From CBDDFV01 sp965227335 (GTDB lineage: Bacteria > Planctomycetota > Phycisphaerae > Phycisphaerales > SM1A02), in assembly GCA_965227335.1 (NCBI GenBank), contig CBDDFV010000012.1, positions 186,001 through 250,000 on the forward strand: a stretch of 64,000 nucleotides of DNA, in the 5' to 3' direction. Under the pieces are notes generated by a model, which saw only the letters and a list, made by a program, of their open reading frames with translations, was not told the origin of the DNA and did not search any database. Of this stretch, positions 53,368 to 62,644 are shown piece after piece (position 1 is the stretch's first letter; each line of letters begins with the position of its first letter). A program made the translations under genes and the position numbers.

Positions 53368-56300
53368 ATGACGATCCTCTCCCTCCCCCGCCGTCATCCG
53401 CCTGTCCGCCGCCGACGCGCGCTCAGCGTCGCGCTGTCGCTCGCCGCCATGACCTGCCTTGGCCCCGCGCTCGGAACGTTCGCGTCCCAGCCGCAGACGC
53501 CGCCCCCCGCCGAAGACGCCACGCGACCGCAGCCGGCGGACATCCGCACGCGGATCGAGGCGTTGCGGGCCCAGATCGGCGCGGACGCGCCGGACATCGC
53601 GCCGATCCTGGAGCAGGCGGAGGCGCATCTCGCCGACGCGGCGCGCGCAGCGGATACGGGCGCGGCGTTTGAAGAGGAAGCCGCCGCGGCGCCCGGACGG
53701 ACGCAGGAGATCACCGCCTTCCTCGAGACGCCCATCGAACAGCAGGTGGCGCCCGCCCCCGGGCCCGACGTCGCCCTGACGGAGCTGCGCACCGAGCTTG
53801 ACGCGGCGGAGGGGCGTCTGCGGACAGAGCGTGATCTGCGCGAGAAGCTGCAGGATGTCGAGAACACCCGGGCGTTGCGTCGCCAGGAAATTCCCGGCGA
53901 GGTGGTGGCGGCGACGGAGCGACTCGACGCCGTGCGGGCGGCCCTCGCCGCCCCCGCCCCGCCCGACGAACCCGCCGCGCTGACCGAGGCGAAACGTCTC
54001 CGGCTGCTCGCGGAGCTCGTGAAGAACGAGCGCATTCTCGCCGCCCGCGAGAAGGAGTTGACGAACTACGAAGTGCGAAAGGCGTTGCTCCCGCTGCGTC
54101 GTCAGTTCCGGGATCGCCGGATCGAGATCGAGAGTCGAACGATCGCGCAGCTGCAGAGTGCGATCAGCCGCCGCGAAATCTCGGAAGCGGAGGCGGAGCG
54201 GGCCGCCGCCGCCGCCGCCCGACGCGCCGCCGCCGACGCTCACCCCGTGGTGCAGACGGTCCTCAAGGCGAACGAGGAATACGCGACGCATCTCGCGGAG
54301 ATCACGCGGGTCCGGCGGGAGGACGTCACCGCCCGCCAGGCGACCGAACAGGATCTCATTCGCTGGCGCGGCGCCTTCGAGCAGTCGCAGAACCGCGTCC
54401 GGAGCGTCGGCCTGGCGGAGGCGGTCGGTCTCAACCTCCGTCGCCAGAAGACCAAGCTCCCGAACGTCGACGGGCTGGAGAACGAGATCCGGCGCGGCAT
54501 CCGCGATCTTGCCGAGGGCGCCGGCGATCGCGTCCGCTGGGACATCCGGCTCGAAGAGCTGGAGGATCTCGACGCCGCGGTCGACCAGCAGCTCGCCGCC
54601 GCCGAAACCCCCCTCCCGGATGACCTCGACGCCCGCACCGCCCTTCGCGAGGCCGTCCGCACCGGCCTCGTCAAACAGACCGAACTGCTCAACTCGATGA
54701 TCGAGAAGAGCGACGCCTACGTGGACGAAGCCGCCCTGCCGCTGCTCGAGACCCAGCGGACGTTCGCCGATCTCGTCCGGGAGTATCGCACGTACATCAA
54801 CGAGCGCATCCTCTGGATCCGGTCGTACAAACCCGTCGGCGCCGGCACCATCGTGAACGCCGGACCCGCGCTCGAACGCCTTGTCGATCCCGACGCGTGG
54901 CGGGCGATCGGGACGGATCTCGCGGCGGAAGCGCGACGCCGACCGGTGCAGAGCGCGCTCGGCGTCCTCGCCATCGCGTTGCTCATCGTGCTGCAGCGCC
55001 CGCTCCGCCGACGCCTGCGTCAACTCGGGGCCGCCGCCCGCGAACCCGGCGACCAGCGTCTTCGCGACACCGTGCAGGCCGCGGTGATCACCGTCGCTCT
55101 CGCCGCGGAATGGCCGCTCCTGCTCGTCCTCGTCGCCCTCCCCTTCGAAGGCGCGGGCATGACCAACACCTTCGCCGGCTCGATCGCGGCGGCGGTGGAG
55201 CGGGTGGCGCTGCTCCTCTTCGCCGCCGAAGTGGTTCGCATCCTCTGCCGACCCGACGGGCTCGCCGACGCCCACTTCCACTGGCGACGACCCGCCCTCG
55301 ACACCGTGCGCCGTCACCTGCGCTGGTTCATCCCCGTCGCGCTTCCCGCGGCGTTCCTCATCATGTTCACCGAGGCGGACGACACCGACCACCATTCGCT
55401 CGGCCGACTCGCGTTCATCGCCGGCATGATCGCCTCGACGATCTTCCTGCACCGCGTCACCCGTCCCGGAGCCGGCGTCTTCGACACGCTGATCAACCAG
55501 CATCGGGACGGCTGGGTCGGACGGCTCCGCGTCCTCTGGCTCAACGGCCTGATCCTCGCCCCCCTCGCCCTCGCCGCACTCGCGGCGAGCGGCTACATGT
55601 TCACCGCGATCGAACTCGAGCGCAAGATCCTCGTCACCACGTGGCTCATCCTCGGCGCCATGATCCTCCGGGCCACGCTCCTCCGCGGACTGATGATCGC
55701 CCAGCGCCGACTCGCGATCGAACAGGCCCGGAAGAAGCTCGCGGCCCGACGAAAGGCCCGCGAAGTCTCCGGCGCCGCTCCGGGCGACGTGAAGTCCGTC
55801 GAGGAACTCGAGGAGATCGACCTCGTCGTCGTCAGCGCGCAGACCCGCAAGCTCCTCAACACCGGCGTGATCCTCGCCCTCGTGATCGGACTCGTCGGGG
55901 TCTGGGCCGATGTCCTCCCCGCCATCCAGGGGCTCCGCCAGTACCAACTCTGGACCGTTGAGACCAACGCCCCCGTCGTCGCGGAGTCAACGCCCATCAC
56001 CGGCGTCGACCTCGGCGGCGACGCCGCCGCCGCCGCGCCCGGCGTCGCGTCGATCACCGCCGCCGATCTGCTCTCCGCCCTCGCCCTGCTGCTCATCACC
56101 TTCTTCGTCAGCCGCGACTTCCCCGGGCTGCTCGAAATCGGCGTGCTCTCGAAACTCCCCATCACCCCGGGGGCCCGGTACGCCTTCGTCGCCGTCGCGC
56201 GGTACGCCCTCGCGATCATCGGCGTCGTGCTCGCGTTCAACACGATCGGGATCGGATGGTCGCAGGTGCAGTTTCTCGCGGCGGCGATCACGGTCGGCCT

Positions 56301-56898
56301 CGGCTTCGGCCTCCAGGAGATCTTCGCCAACTTCGTCTCCGGCCTCATCCTCCTCTTCGAACGACCCATTCGCGTCGGCGACACCGTGACCGTCAGCAAC
56401 ATCCACGGACGCGTGACCCGCATCCGCATGCGGGCGACCACCATCATGGACTGGGACCTCAAGGAACTCATCGTCCCCAACCGGGAGTTCGTCACCGGAC
56501 AGATCGTCAACTGGACGCTCTCCGACGCCGTGCTCCGCGTCGTCGTCCCCGTCGGCGTGGCCTACGGCTCGGACATCAAGAAGGTCGAACGCGTCCTCTA
56601 CGACATCGCCCGCGACGACCCGGACGTCCTCGCCACCCCCGCCCCCTTCGTGCTCTTCGAGAACTTCGGCGACTCCACGCTCAACTTCTCGTTCCGCGTC
56701 TTCATCCCCAACATCGACGTCCTGCTCAAAGTGCGGCATCGACTTCACCAGACCATCGACGACCGCTTCCGCAAAGAAGACATCACCATCGCCTTCCCCC
56801 AACGCGATGTGCATGTCCACTACGTCGATCCGAAGTCCGGCGCGACACAACCCGTGCCGTTCACGCCCGAAGGACGTCCGCCGACCCCCGACGCATGA
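53368..56898 (+). CDS. large MscS-type mechanosensitive channel (MscK-like)
   Basis: 1176 residues. A signal-like N-terminus is followed by a roughly 500-residue periplasmic coiled-coil domain rich in Ala/Glu/Arg. About ten membrane helices lie between 520 and 1010. The C-terminal MscS core has the pore-lining helix LAAAITVGLGFGLQEIFANF, the beta domain ERPIRVGDTVTVSNIHGRVT and VPNREFVTGQIVNW, then the cytoplasmic vestibule. It opens under membrane tension to release osmolytes. It overlaps the convergent phosphatase gene by 38 bases. Confidence 0.93.
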   Translation: MTILSLPRRHPPVRRRRALSVALSLAAMTCLGPALGTFASQPQTPPPAEDATRPQPADIRTRIEALRAQIGADAPDIAPILEQAEAHLADAARAADTGAAFEEEAAAAPGRTQEITAFLETPIEQQVAPAPGPDVALTELRTELDAAEGRLRTERDLREKLQDVENTRALRRQEIPGEVVAATERLDAVRAALAAPAPPDEPAALTEAKRLRLLAELVKNERILAAREKELTNYEVRKALLPLRRQFRDRRIEIESRTIAQLQSAISRREISEAEAERAAAAAARRAAADAHPVVQTVLKANEEYATHLAEITRVRREDVTARQATEQDLIRWRGAFEQSQNRVRSVGLAEAVGLNLRRQKTKLPNVDGLENEIRRGIRDLAEGAGDRVRWDIRLEELEDLDAAVDQQLAAAETPLPDDLDARTALREAVRTGLVKQTELLNSMIEKSDAYVDEAALPLLETQRTFADLVREYRTYINERILWIRSYKPVGAGTIVNAGPALERLVDPDAWRAIGTDLAAEARRRPVQSALGVLAIALLIVLQRPLRRRLRQLGAAAREPGDQRLRDTVQAAVITVALAAEWPLLLVLVALPFEGAGMTNTFAGSIAAAVERVALLLFAAEVVRILCRPDGLADAHFHWRRPALDTVRRHLRWFIPVALPAAFLIMFTEADDTDHHSLGRLAFIAGMIASTIFLHRVTRPGAGVFDTLINQHRDGWVGRLRVLWLNGLILAPLALAALAASGYMFTAIELERKILVTTWLILGAMILRATLLRGLMIAQRRLAIEQARKKLAARRKAREVSGAAPGDVKSVEELEEIDLVVVSAQTRKLLNTGVILALVIGLVGVWADVLPAIQGLRQYQLWTVETNAPVVAESTPITGVDLGGDAAAAAPGVASITAADLLSALALLLITFFVSRDFPGLLEIGVLSKLPITPGARYAFVAVARYALAIIGVVLAFNTIGIGWSQVQFLAAAITVGLGFGLQEIFANFVSGLILLFERPIRVGDTVTVSNIHGRVTRIRMRATTIMDWDLKELIVPNREFVTGQIVNWTLSDAVLRVVVPVGVAYGSDIKKVERVLYDIARDDPDVLATPAPFVLFENFGDSTLNFSFRVFIPNIDVLLKVRHRLHQTIDDRFRKEDITIAFPQRDVHVHYVDPKSGATQPVPFTPEGRPPTPDA

Positions 56899-58528
56899 GC
56901 GCCGTCACGCTCGCATCATCATCCAGCGCCGGCGAACCGCAGAACGACTCCAGCGCCCGGAAGATCGCGTCCACCGTCCGCCCCACGTCGCCCGCGCCGT
57001 CACGCGCGGCGGCGAGCAGCCGGTCCAGACCAAACCGCTCGCCTGACGCCCCCCGCTGATCCAGCACGCCGTCGCTGAACAACAACAGCATCTCCCCCGG
57101 CGCCAGCGTCAACGCCTGCGATCCGTACGCCAGCGAACGCGAAATGCCGATCGGCGCGGCGTGCGAGCCGCCCGCGTCGCGCACCCCGCCCGCGCTGTCC
57201 AGCACCCGCCAGTACCCGTGCCCCGCATCGACATACTCGATCCGTCCCGCGTCGCTGAAGACCCCCGCCCAGAGACTCACGAAACGACCGCCCGTCTCGC
57301 GATCGGCGAGAAAACGATTCGCCGCGCACACCGCCGCCGCCGGATCCGCCGCCCGCTGAAACTCCGCGTGAAGATACGCCTGGACGAGACCCGTCAGCAT
57401 CGCGGCGCCGAAGCCGTGACCCGCCGCGTCGCCGAAGCACATCCCCATCCGGCCGTCTTCGAGCCGCAGCACATCGAACAGATCGCCGGACACGAACAGA
57501 CCCGGCTCCATCCGATGGGCGTACACATACCCCGATGCGTCCGCCGTCCGGGCGGGGGCGAGCATCGTCTGCAGTTCACGCGCACGTTCGAGCTCCGCCC
57601 GCAACGCGCTCTGCCGGCGCTCCAGCGCCGACCGTTGCGCACACGCGAGCGCCAGACCGTACGCCTGCGCGATCGCGGTGCAGTACATCGACGCCGTGCG
57701 CTGCACCGCCGTCTCCGAGCCGCGGGCGTCGAGATAGAGATAGCCGTACACGCCGCCGTCCAGCCTGATCGGCGCGCACACCGCGGAGTGAATCTCGAGA
57801 TCAGCGACGCTGCGGCCGGCGTCACCGGATTCATCGCGCGGCCCGGTCATGACCGCCGTCTCGCCCGTCGCGGCCGTTTCGATGAGGCGACGGCTCGGGT
57901 GGAACGACGCCGCCGTGACGCCCGATCCGTTGGAATGGGTCGCTTCCAGCGAGATCACGACTTCGACCCGGTCCTCACGTCCGAGACGACGCAGCACCGC
58001 GCCGCGCTGGAACCCCGTCCCGCGCAACGCCGACGTCACCGCAATCCGGGCGAGATCGACATCGGCGTCGACGCCGCCCAGCGCCTGCATGCATTCGGAG
58101 AGGAGATCGAGCCGCTGGTTGGGGGCGGGGGCGACGGGTCGGGCGTCGACGTCGTCATCGTCGAGCACGAGCGTCTGGGTGTCCGGATCCTCGCCGTTGA
58201 CCTGCACCGTCCAGGGACCGAGCCGGATCCGGTCGCCGCGACTGATCTGCGCGGGCTGCTCCGGTTCGAGCCGGACGCCGTTGAGCCAGGTGCCGTTGAC
58301 CCCGCCCTCGTCGATGAGATGCCACGCGTCATCACGCCACACGAGGCGGGCGTGCCGCCGGCTCACGGCGCCGTCGGGGAGACAGATCTCCGACCCCGGC
58401 CCGCGGCCGATCGTCGCGGCATCGCCGTCGACCCGCAGCCGACGGGCGGCGAGCCGATCGACCGGACCTTCGACCATGACGAGATGGAGCGGCGTGGACG
58501 GCACGCGCAACGACCTTTCTTCCCTCAC
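56861..58528 (-). CDS. FHA-GAF-SpoIIE (PP2C) serine phosphatase
   Basis: 555 residues. FHA at about 25-110 (ATIGRGPGSEICLP, AVSRRHARLVW, GVNGTWLNGVRL) reads phosphothreonine. A GAF-like domain spans about 140-310 (AVCAPIRLDGGVYGYLYLDA), followed by a helix RQSALRAELERARELQTML. The SpoIIE phosphatase at about 335-545 has metal Asps in VSGDLFDVLRLEDG, MCFGDAAGHG and DDDASVTALM. It should reverse Ser/Thr phosphorylation of a partner. Possible partner is a kinase such as that at 31 kb; no anti-sigma gene is nearby. The GTG start could be a few codons later. Confidence 0.92.
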   Translation of the reverse strand: MREERSLRVPSTPLHLVMVEGPVDRLAARRLRVDGDAATIGRGPGSEICLPDGAVSRRHARLVWRDDAWHLIDEGGVNGTWLNGVRLEPEQPAQISRGDRIRLGPWTVQVNGEDPDTQTLVLDDDDVDARPVAPAPNQRLDLLSECMQALGGVDADVDLARIAVTSALRGTGFQRGAVLRRLGREDRVEVVISLEATHSNGSGVTAASFHPSRRLIETAATGETAVMTGPRDESGDAGRSVADLEIHSAVCAPIRLDGGVYGYLYLDARGSETAVQRTASMYCTAIAQAYGLALACAQRSALERRQSALRAELERARELQTMLAPARTADASGYVYAHRMEPGLFVSGDLFDVLRLEDGRMGMCFGDAAGHGFGAAMLTGLVQAYLHAEFQRAADPAAAVCAANRFLADRETGGRFVSLWAGVFSDAGRIEYVDAGHGYWRVLDSAGGVRDAGGSHAAPIGISRSLAYGSQALTLAPGEMLLLFSDGVLDQRGASGERFGLDRLLAAARDGAGDVGRTVDAIFRALESFCGSPALDDDASVTALMRRGSADVLRA

Positions 58529-58826
58529 GTGGCGGACGAAGCGATGACGACGACCGTCGTCCCGTCTCGCCGAAACGGACCGCGCCCGCGCGATCCATAT
58601 TCAAAGTGCCACATGCCATCCACGCGGGTCGGAACGCGATCTGGAAACCGCGCCCGCCTGCGTCGTCAGCGACGCGTCGGCAAGATGGGCAAGATGTTCT
58701 CGGACGTCCCACGGGGATTGACGGGCGGCCCCATTCTCGATGGCTCGTCGATGGCCCCGGCTGCCCGACCGGCCTCAGCCGCGATCGAGACGCGGCATCC
58801 GAGAACGCCCGCTCGTCATCGACGGC
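58529..58826. other. intergenic region, no gene seen
   Basis: About 300 bases between the phosphatase start and the toxin-antitoxin promoter. It should contain the phosphatase promoter. I see no ORF with protein-like composition, no repeat unit from the 16-20 kb arrays, and no RNA structure that stands out. Confidence 0.5.
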
Positions 58827-58870
58827 TTGCCGCGCCGCTCAAATGGAAATTATAATCTAGCTGATCTAGA
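58827..58870 (+). promoter_or_regulatory. toxin-antitoxin promoter with overlapping operator
   Basis: TTGCCG (58827-58832), 18 bases, and a perfect TATAAT (58851-58856). An inverted repeat, TCTAG (58856-58860) and CTAGA (58866-58870) around five bases, overlaps the -10 and the start of transcription. Binding of the antitoxin or the complex there would repress the operon, the usual type II toxin-antitoxin arrangement. Confidence 0.7.
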
Positions 58871-58903
58871 CGATTGACCGATTTCTCCCCGGGGAGGTGA
58901 CTG

Positions 58904-59143
58904 GTGATCTGGAAACTCGCTGACGCAAAGAACCGCCTGAGTGAGGTGGTGAATCGCGCCCTGTCCCAGGGCCCACAGTGGATTCGTCGACGAAACGACG
59001 CGTTTGTCGTCTTGTCCGAGCGCGACTATCTGGAGCTCACCGAGGACCGAATGAGCTTCAAGCAGCTCCTGTTGGATGGACCGACGCTCGATGGACTCGA
59101 GCTCGATCGCGACGCCTCGCCGATGCGCGACGTGGACCTGTGA
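58904..59143 (+). CDS. Phd/YefM-family antitoxin
   Basis: 79 residues from a GTG start (RBS GGGGAGGTG just upstream). The Phd DNA-binding fold is seen at the N-terminus: WKLADAKNRLSEVVNRAL, then QWIRRRNDAFVVLSERDYLE. The C-terminal DASPMRDVDL is the flexible tail that wraps the toxin. The stop overlaps the toxin's GTG (GTGA), coupling the two. Its composition is a little less GC-rich than the housekeeping genes, as expected of a mobile module. Confidence 0.9.
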   Translation: MIWKLADAKNRLSEVVNRALSQGPQWIRRRNDAFVVLSERDYLELTEDRMSFKQLLLDGPTLDGLELDRDASPMRDVDL

Positions 59144-59556
59144 GAACACTGGTCGATACCTGCGTGCTGTCTGAGGCGCGGCGACCTCGTGGCGCCCCCA
59201 AGGTGCGGAAACATCTCGGCTCGCTTGACGACCGCGATCTCTATCTCAGCGTCGTGACGATCGGTGAGCTCGTACGCGGCGTGACGCGTCTTGAGCCCGG
59301 TTCACGTCGGGACGAACTTGAGGCGTGGCTTCGCCAGATTGAGGAGCATCACGAACCACGGATTCTGGGCGTTGACCGACGGACTGCACGCATCTGGGGA
59401 GAACTGACCGCCCGCGCACAACAGCAGGGCGTTACCGTTCCTGCTGCTGACGGCCTCATCGCCGCGACCGCACTCCGGCACGATCTCGCGGTGATGACCC
59501 GAAACACCCGCCACTTTGCAGCAACAGGAGCCCGCCTGTCTGATCCATGGTCGTAG
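59140..59556 (+). CDS. VapC-type PIN-domain toxin
   Basis: 138 residues. PIN landmarks: TLVDTCVLSEARRP with the first Asp, SVVTIGELVRGVTRL with Glu, VPAADGLIAATALRHD with the third acid, and MTRNTRHFAATG near the end. PIN toxins cut tRNA or rRNA when freed from antitoxin. The GTG start overlaps the antitoxin stop and there is no other start that keeps the first Asp near the N-terminus. The 3' end is 17 bases from the convergent FabZ-like gene. Confidence 0.9.
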   Translation: MRTLVDTCVLSEARRPRGAPKVRKHLGSLDDRDLYLSVVTIGELVRGVTRLEPGSRRDELEAWLRQIEEHHEPRILGVDRRTARIWGELTARAQQQGVTVPAADGLIAATALRHDLAVMTRNTRHFAATGARLSDPWS

Positions 59557-59573
59557 CACTACCCGGCGCGCCC

Positions 59574-60092
59574 TCATCCCTCGAACGCAATCCCCGCGTT
59601 CGTCAGCAGCGTCCGGAAGTTATCGCTGAAGACGAAGTTCTCCTTCGGGAACGTGACGCCCGCCATGTTGCGATCGAGGTGGCTGAACATCAGGTCCACG
59701 CCGCCGATCGTCGTCCAGGCGTCGTCCCGCGGGTCGAAGCGTTCGACCGTGCCCCGCGTCGCCGCCCCGGCGTCGTCGATGCGATCGAGCGTCGCGTCGT
59801 AGCGGATCATCTGGCCCGGGTAGACATCGTCGTCGAACGTCGCCTTCGCAATCTTTGCGAGCACGACCTTCTCGCTGAAATTGCGGGTCGCGCCGACGAG
59901 GATGCCGGCGGTCTGGGCCATGCCCTCGATCATGAGCGAGCCCGGCATGACGGGACGCGCGGCGGCGCCGGTCCGCGGACTGGCCGGAAAGTGATCGTGC
60001 AGATGCTCCTCGGCGAGCGAAACGCCCTTCACGGCGACCAGCCGCGCTCCCGGCTCGTACGCGACGATCTGATCGATCCACATCCAGCGCAT
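59574..60092 (-). CDS. FabZ-like 3-hydroxyacyl-ACP dehydratase
   Basis: 172 residues, somewhat longer than FabZ (about 145). The hotdog-fold active site shows His in HLHDHFPASP, PG in VMPGSLMIEGMAQTAGIL with the catalytic Glu. An insertion (RTGAAARP) lies between the His and PG. It should dehydrate 3-hydroxyacyl chains carried on the ACP encoded 45 bases upstream. Last of three genes on the minus strand. Confidence 0.88.
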   Translation of the reverse strand: MRWMWIDQIVAYEPGARLVAVKGVSLAEEHLHDHFPASPRTGAAARPVMPGSLMIEGMAQTAGILVGATRNFSEKVVLAKIAKATFDDDVYPGQMIRYDATLDRIDDAGAATRGTVERFDPRDDAWTTIGGVDLMFSHLDRNMAGVTFPKENFVFSDNFRTLLTNAGIAFEG

Positions 60093-60137
60093 GCGCGGCG
60101 GGCCCGGGCGAAGGGAGAAAGGAACCGAGAGGAAGGA

Positions 60138-60536
60138 TCAGGCGGCGAGTTTGCGTTCGACGAAGTCGACAAGCGACTTGACGGTGAAGAGTTCGGACAT
60201 GTTCTCGACGGAACGATCGTCATCGAACTGCGAGAAGTCGACGTGGGGCATGCGTTCGCGAAGCATGGCCATGCCCGCGTCGGTGAACTTCCCGTCCTGC
60301 ACCCACTCCGGGTTGTCCATGAAGTTCTCCGGGAAAAGCTCGCCCTGCTCGATCTTGAACGGGCGGTCCTCGGTGGAGAACGTCTTCTCGAGGCGGAACT
60401 GGATGTCGAGGAAGTCGATCGATTCGGCTTCGAGATCGCCGGTGAGGGTCGCGTCGATCGTGACGTCTTCCTCGTCCTGACCGAGCGCTTCCTGCAGCAC
60501 CTCGCTCACGCGTTCGTAAATCTCATCGCGGGTCAT
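60138..60536 (-). CDS. unusual acyl carrier protein
   Basis: 132 residues against about 78 for AcpP. The phosphopantetheine Ser is in GDLEAESIDFLDIQFRLEKTF (canonical D-S-L replaced by E-S-I). An extra 45 residues (DRPFKIEQGELFPENFMDNP to FTDAGMAMLRERMPHVDF) separate helix II from the last helix ELFTVKSLVDFVERKL. The start MTRDEIYERV is preferred because AGGAG is nine bases before it; an upstream ATG is only three bases from that site. It lies between two dehydratase genes. Confidence 0.87.
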   Translation of the reverse strand: MTRDEIYERVSEVLQEALGQDEEDVTIDATLTGDLEAESIDFLDIQFRLEKTFSTEDRPFKIEQGELFPENFMDNPEWVQDGKFTDAGMAMLRERMPHVDFSQFDDDRSVENMSELFTVKSLVDFVERKLAA

Positions 60537-60578
60537 CGCCATCGTCTCCTGGCCCATCCGTCTGCCTGCGCCTTTCTG

Positions 60579-61004
60579 TCATTCCGCCTCGCTCGTCGAA
60601 CGGGCGGCGTCGCGAAGCGGCCGCATGATGAAACGTCCGCTGACGCCGCCGGCCGGTGCGTCGTCATCGCGCCGGCGGACCACGCCGGTTCCCTTGCACG
60701 GCCACGCGCCGTCGTCCGTGGGCTCGCCCAACGCGACCTCCACCTCGAACGACTCGCCCGGCCGCACGAAACCGCCGAACTTGAACGCCTTCACTTCGCC
60801 GAGCACGTACCGGTCGTCGCCGGTGCGATCGGCGATAAGCCGACGCGCCGCCTGCACCATCGTCTCGACCATCAACACGCCGGGAAGGACGGGAAACGTC
60901 GGGAAGTGGTCGCCAAGGTACTCCTCGGCTCGACTCACCTGCTTGACGGCCGTCAGTCGATCCGGGCCCTCGTCGAGAATCTGGTCAAGCAACTCGAACT
61001 TCAT
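60579..61004 (-). CDS. second FabZ-like dehydratase
   Basis: 141 residues, standard length. The active-site landmarks are YLGDHFPTFPVLPGVLMVET with His and Glu, and FVRPGESFEVEVALGEP. The C-terminus (MRPLRDAARSTSEAE) is charged. It is first of the three-gene FabZ-ACP-FabZ run, and paralogous to the last gene. No ketosynthase or ketoreductase gene is near, so the pathway, perhaps a specialised lipid, is not defined. Confidence 0.87.
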   Translation of the reverse strand: MKFELLDQILDEGPDRLTAVKQVSRAEEYLGDHFPTFPVLPGVLMVETMVQAARRLIADRTGDDRYVLGEVKAFKFGGFVRPGESFEVEVALGEPTDDGAWPCKGTGVVRRRDDDAPAGGVSGRFIMRPLRDAARSTSEAE

Positions 61005-61530
61005 GACCGCTCCATCCGCCCGACCACGCTCGCACACACGCGCACGATCGAACGGTGAAGCCGCAAAGACTACGCTCCTCCCCCCGTCACTGCAACCACG
61101 CCCGTCACGCCGTCACCCCCGCGTCATCCGCCGACCCCCGCGATCCGGGCGTCCCGCCGCATGTCCCGAACGGGCCCCGGCCAGACGTTGCCGCGCCCCC
61201 GATCAGATCTGAAACTGAAGGATGAACCATGGCGCCGTCCGGTGGCCCGAACAGGTCGCATCCAACCCCGTCGCATCCCGACTGAGGGAACAGACATGAT
61301 CGCCTCCAGGACCTCCCGCCTCCGCGGCGATCACGGCGACCCGCGCCCCCCGGATCCGGGACCCCCGCGGCCGATACGAGGCGCGGACCGCCAGGGGACC
61401 GCGCCGCGCCCTCGATCAGGCCGCGTCCACATTGCCGCCGTCGACAACTCCGTTACACTGATGCACTTCGGAGCAGACCGAGAGGGGCCGGCCGACCGCT
61501 CCCGCCGCCGCGTCCACGGTGGACCGCCTG
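61005..61530. other. intergenic region of about 500 bases, no supported gene
   Basis: Divergent gap between the FabZ operon and the zinc-ribbon gene. A short frame at 61296-61541 has a plausible GAGGGA ribosome site, but its translation is R/P/G-rich and overlaps the next start, so I do not call it. CGTTACACTG near 61451 could hold a -10 for the zinc-ribbon gene. Nothing else stands out. Confidence 0.5.
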
Positions 61531-62355
61531 ATGTCCGTTGAGAAGATCTGTCGAATCTGTGGCTGGGACTGCAGCGCGTGCGAACGCGTCCGCGATTCGC
61601 ATGGCAACTATTACTGCAAACCCTGCCACGAAGAGGCGCTGGCCCGAAAAGGGGCCGCGTCCAGCGGATCACTCGCCGGTCTGAGCTGGGCGCCGGATAT
61701 CGAGGACGCGGCGGACGACGACCTCCCCGCCAACGACCCGACCCGGCTCGTCGTCGCCACCAAGCTCTGTCCCGAGTGCGGCTACGCCCTGACCGCCAAG
61801 GCCATCCTCTGCACCGCGTGCGGGCTCGATTTCCGCACCGGGGATCACAAGGAAGCCGAACTCATCGGCCGGGCCGAACTCACCGAGGACGTCCCGGTCC
61901 AGCGGGTCTGGCCGCTGCTCCTTGGTCTGACCACCGTCGCCGTCTCCGGACTCGTCGGCTGGGGCTTCGTGGCGAAGATGCTCGAATTCGGACGGGTGCG
62001 GCACATGCTCGCCCTGGCCGGCGCCATCGTCTGCCTGTTCGGTCTCGCCGTCTGCTCGATCGGTCTGATCAGCGGCGTGAACCTCGCCCGCCGGCGCCAG
62101 TTGGGGATCGATCAGGCTCGGGCGTGGTCGATCATCACGGTGACGCTGGCGGTGATCATCGGGGGCTGCGCGCTCGGCCTCGGGCAGCTCGCGGACCCCG
62201 CGGCGCTCGAAGCCGCCCGTCTCGGCCATCTGAAGTCCATGCCGTTCGCGTCGATCGCCGGCGCGATCCTGATCGCGGCTATCTGGCCGGCGTGCCTGCT
62301 GATCGGGTTCACGATCCCCGCGGTGCGTCGGCAGATCTATCACCACTGGACGTAA
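61531..62355 (+). CDS. zinc-ribbon membrane protein, unknown
   Basis: 274 residues from ATG 61531 (an in-frame GTG at 61519 is possible). Two cysteine ribbons, EKICRICGWDCSACER with YYCKPC, and KLCPECGYALTAKAILCTAC, are followed by about four membrane helices (VWPLLLGLTTVAVSGLVGWG, MLALAGAIVCLFGLAVCSIG, WSIITVTLAVIIGGCALGLG, SIAGAILIAAIWPACLLIGF). The first ribbon resembles the small C-x2-C-x-D domains common at N-termini of planctomycete membrane proteins. Function unknown. A truncated copy of its N-terminus lies downstream. Confidence 0.8.
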   Translation: MSVEKICRICGWDCSACERVRDSHGNYYCKPCHEEALARKGAASSGSLAGLSWAPDIEDAADDDLPANDPTRLVVATKLCPECGYALTAKAILCTACGLDFRTGDHKEAELIGRAELTEDVPVQRVWPLLLGLTTVAVSGLVGWGFVAKMLEFGRVRHMLALAGAIVCLFGLAVCSIGLISGVNLARRRQLGIDQARAWSIITVTLAVIIGGCALGLGQLADPAALEAARLGHLKSMPFASIAGAILIAAIWPACLLIGFTIPAVRRQIYHHWT

Positions 62356-62413
62356 GTGGTGCGACAGGAGTCCGGTCGGGCGATGACCTGGTTCACAGGG
62401 GGCTGGAGCACGC

Positions 62414-62506
62414 GTGCCGGTCGAGAAGACCTGCCGCATCTGCGGCGAGGACTGTTCTGATCGTCCGCGTGCGAAGGATGAGAAGGGCAACGCCTTTCGG
62501 TCGTGA
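62414..62506 (+). pseudogene. truncated duplicate of the zinc-ribbon gene's N-terminus
   Basis: A GTG-started 30-codon frame reads MPVEKTCRICGEDCSDRPR and AKDEKGNAFRS, then TGA. It matches the opening of the gene just upstream (MSVEKICRICGWDC and RDSHGNYYC) across about 28 residues, but stops where the second pair of cysteines should come. Either it is a decayed tandem duplicate, or a Cys-only remnant after a deletion. There is no transmembrane part in any frame downstream. Confidence 0.7.
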
Positions 62507-62644
62507 TTCCGTCCGGCAGGACATCAACCGGTGGCAGACGTCCGATTCCCCCGGGCCTGAAGCGGCGATCGCCGTCTGTCTCGCCGGGCGGGAACGGCCC
62601 GCAATCCTGCGGCGGCGCTCCCAACTAAGCCGATAGCGAGAAGA

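Noticed and set aside
58904..59556. VapB-type antitoxin for the PIN toxin
   Set aside because: The antitoxin's N-terminus (DAKNRLSEVVNRAL) fits the Phd/YefM fold and lacks the AbrB or ribbon-helix-helix pattern of VapB.
61296..61541. Small ORF after a GAGGGA ribosome site
   Set aside because: Low-complexity R/P/G/D translation overlapping the start of the zinc-ribbon gene. No conserved feature supports it.
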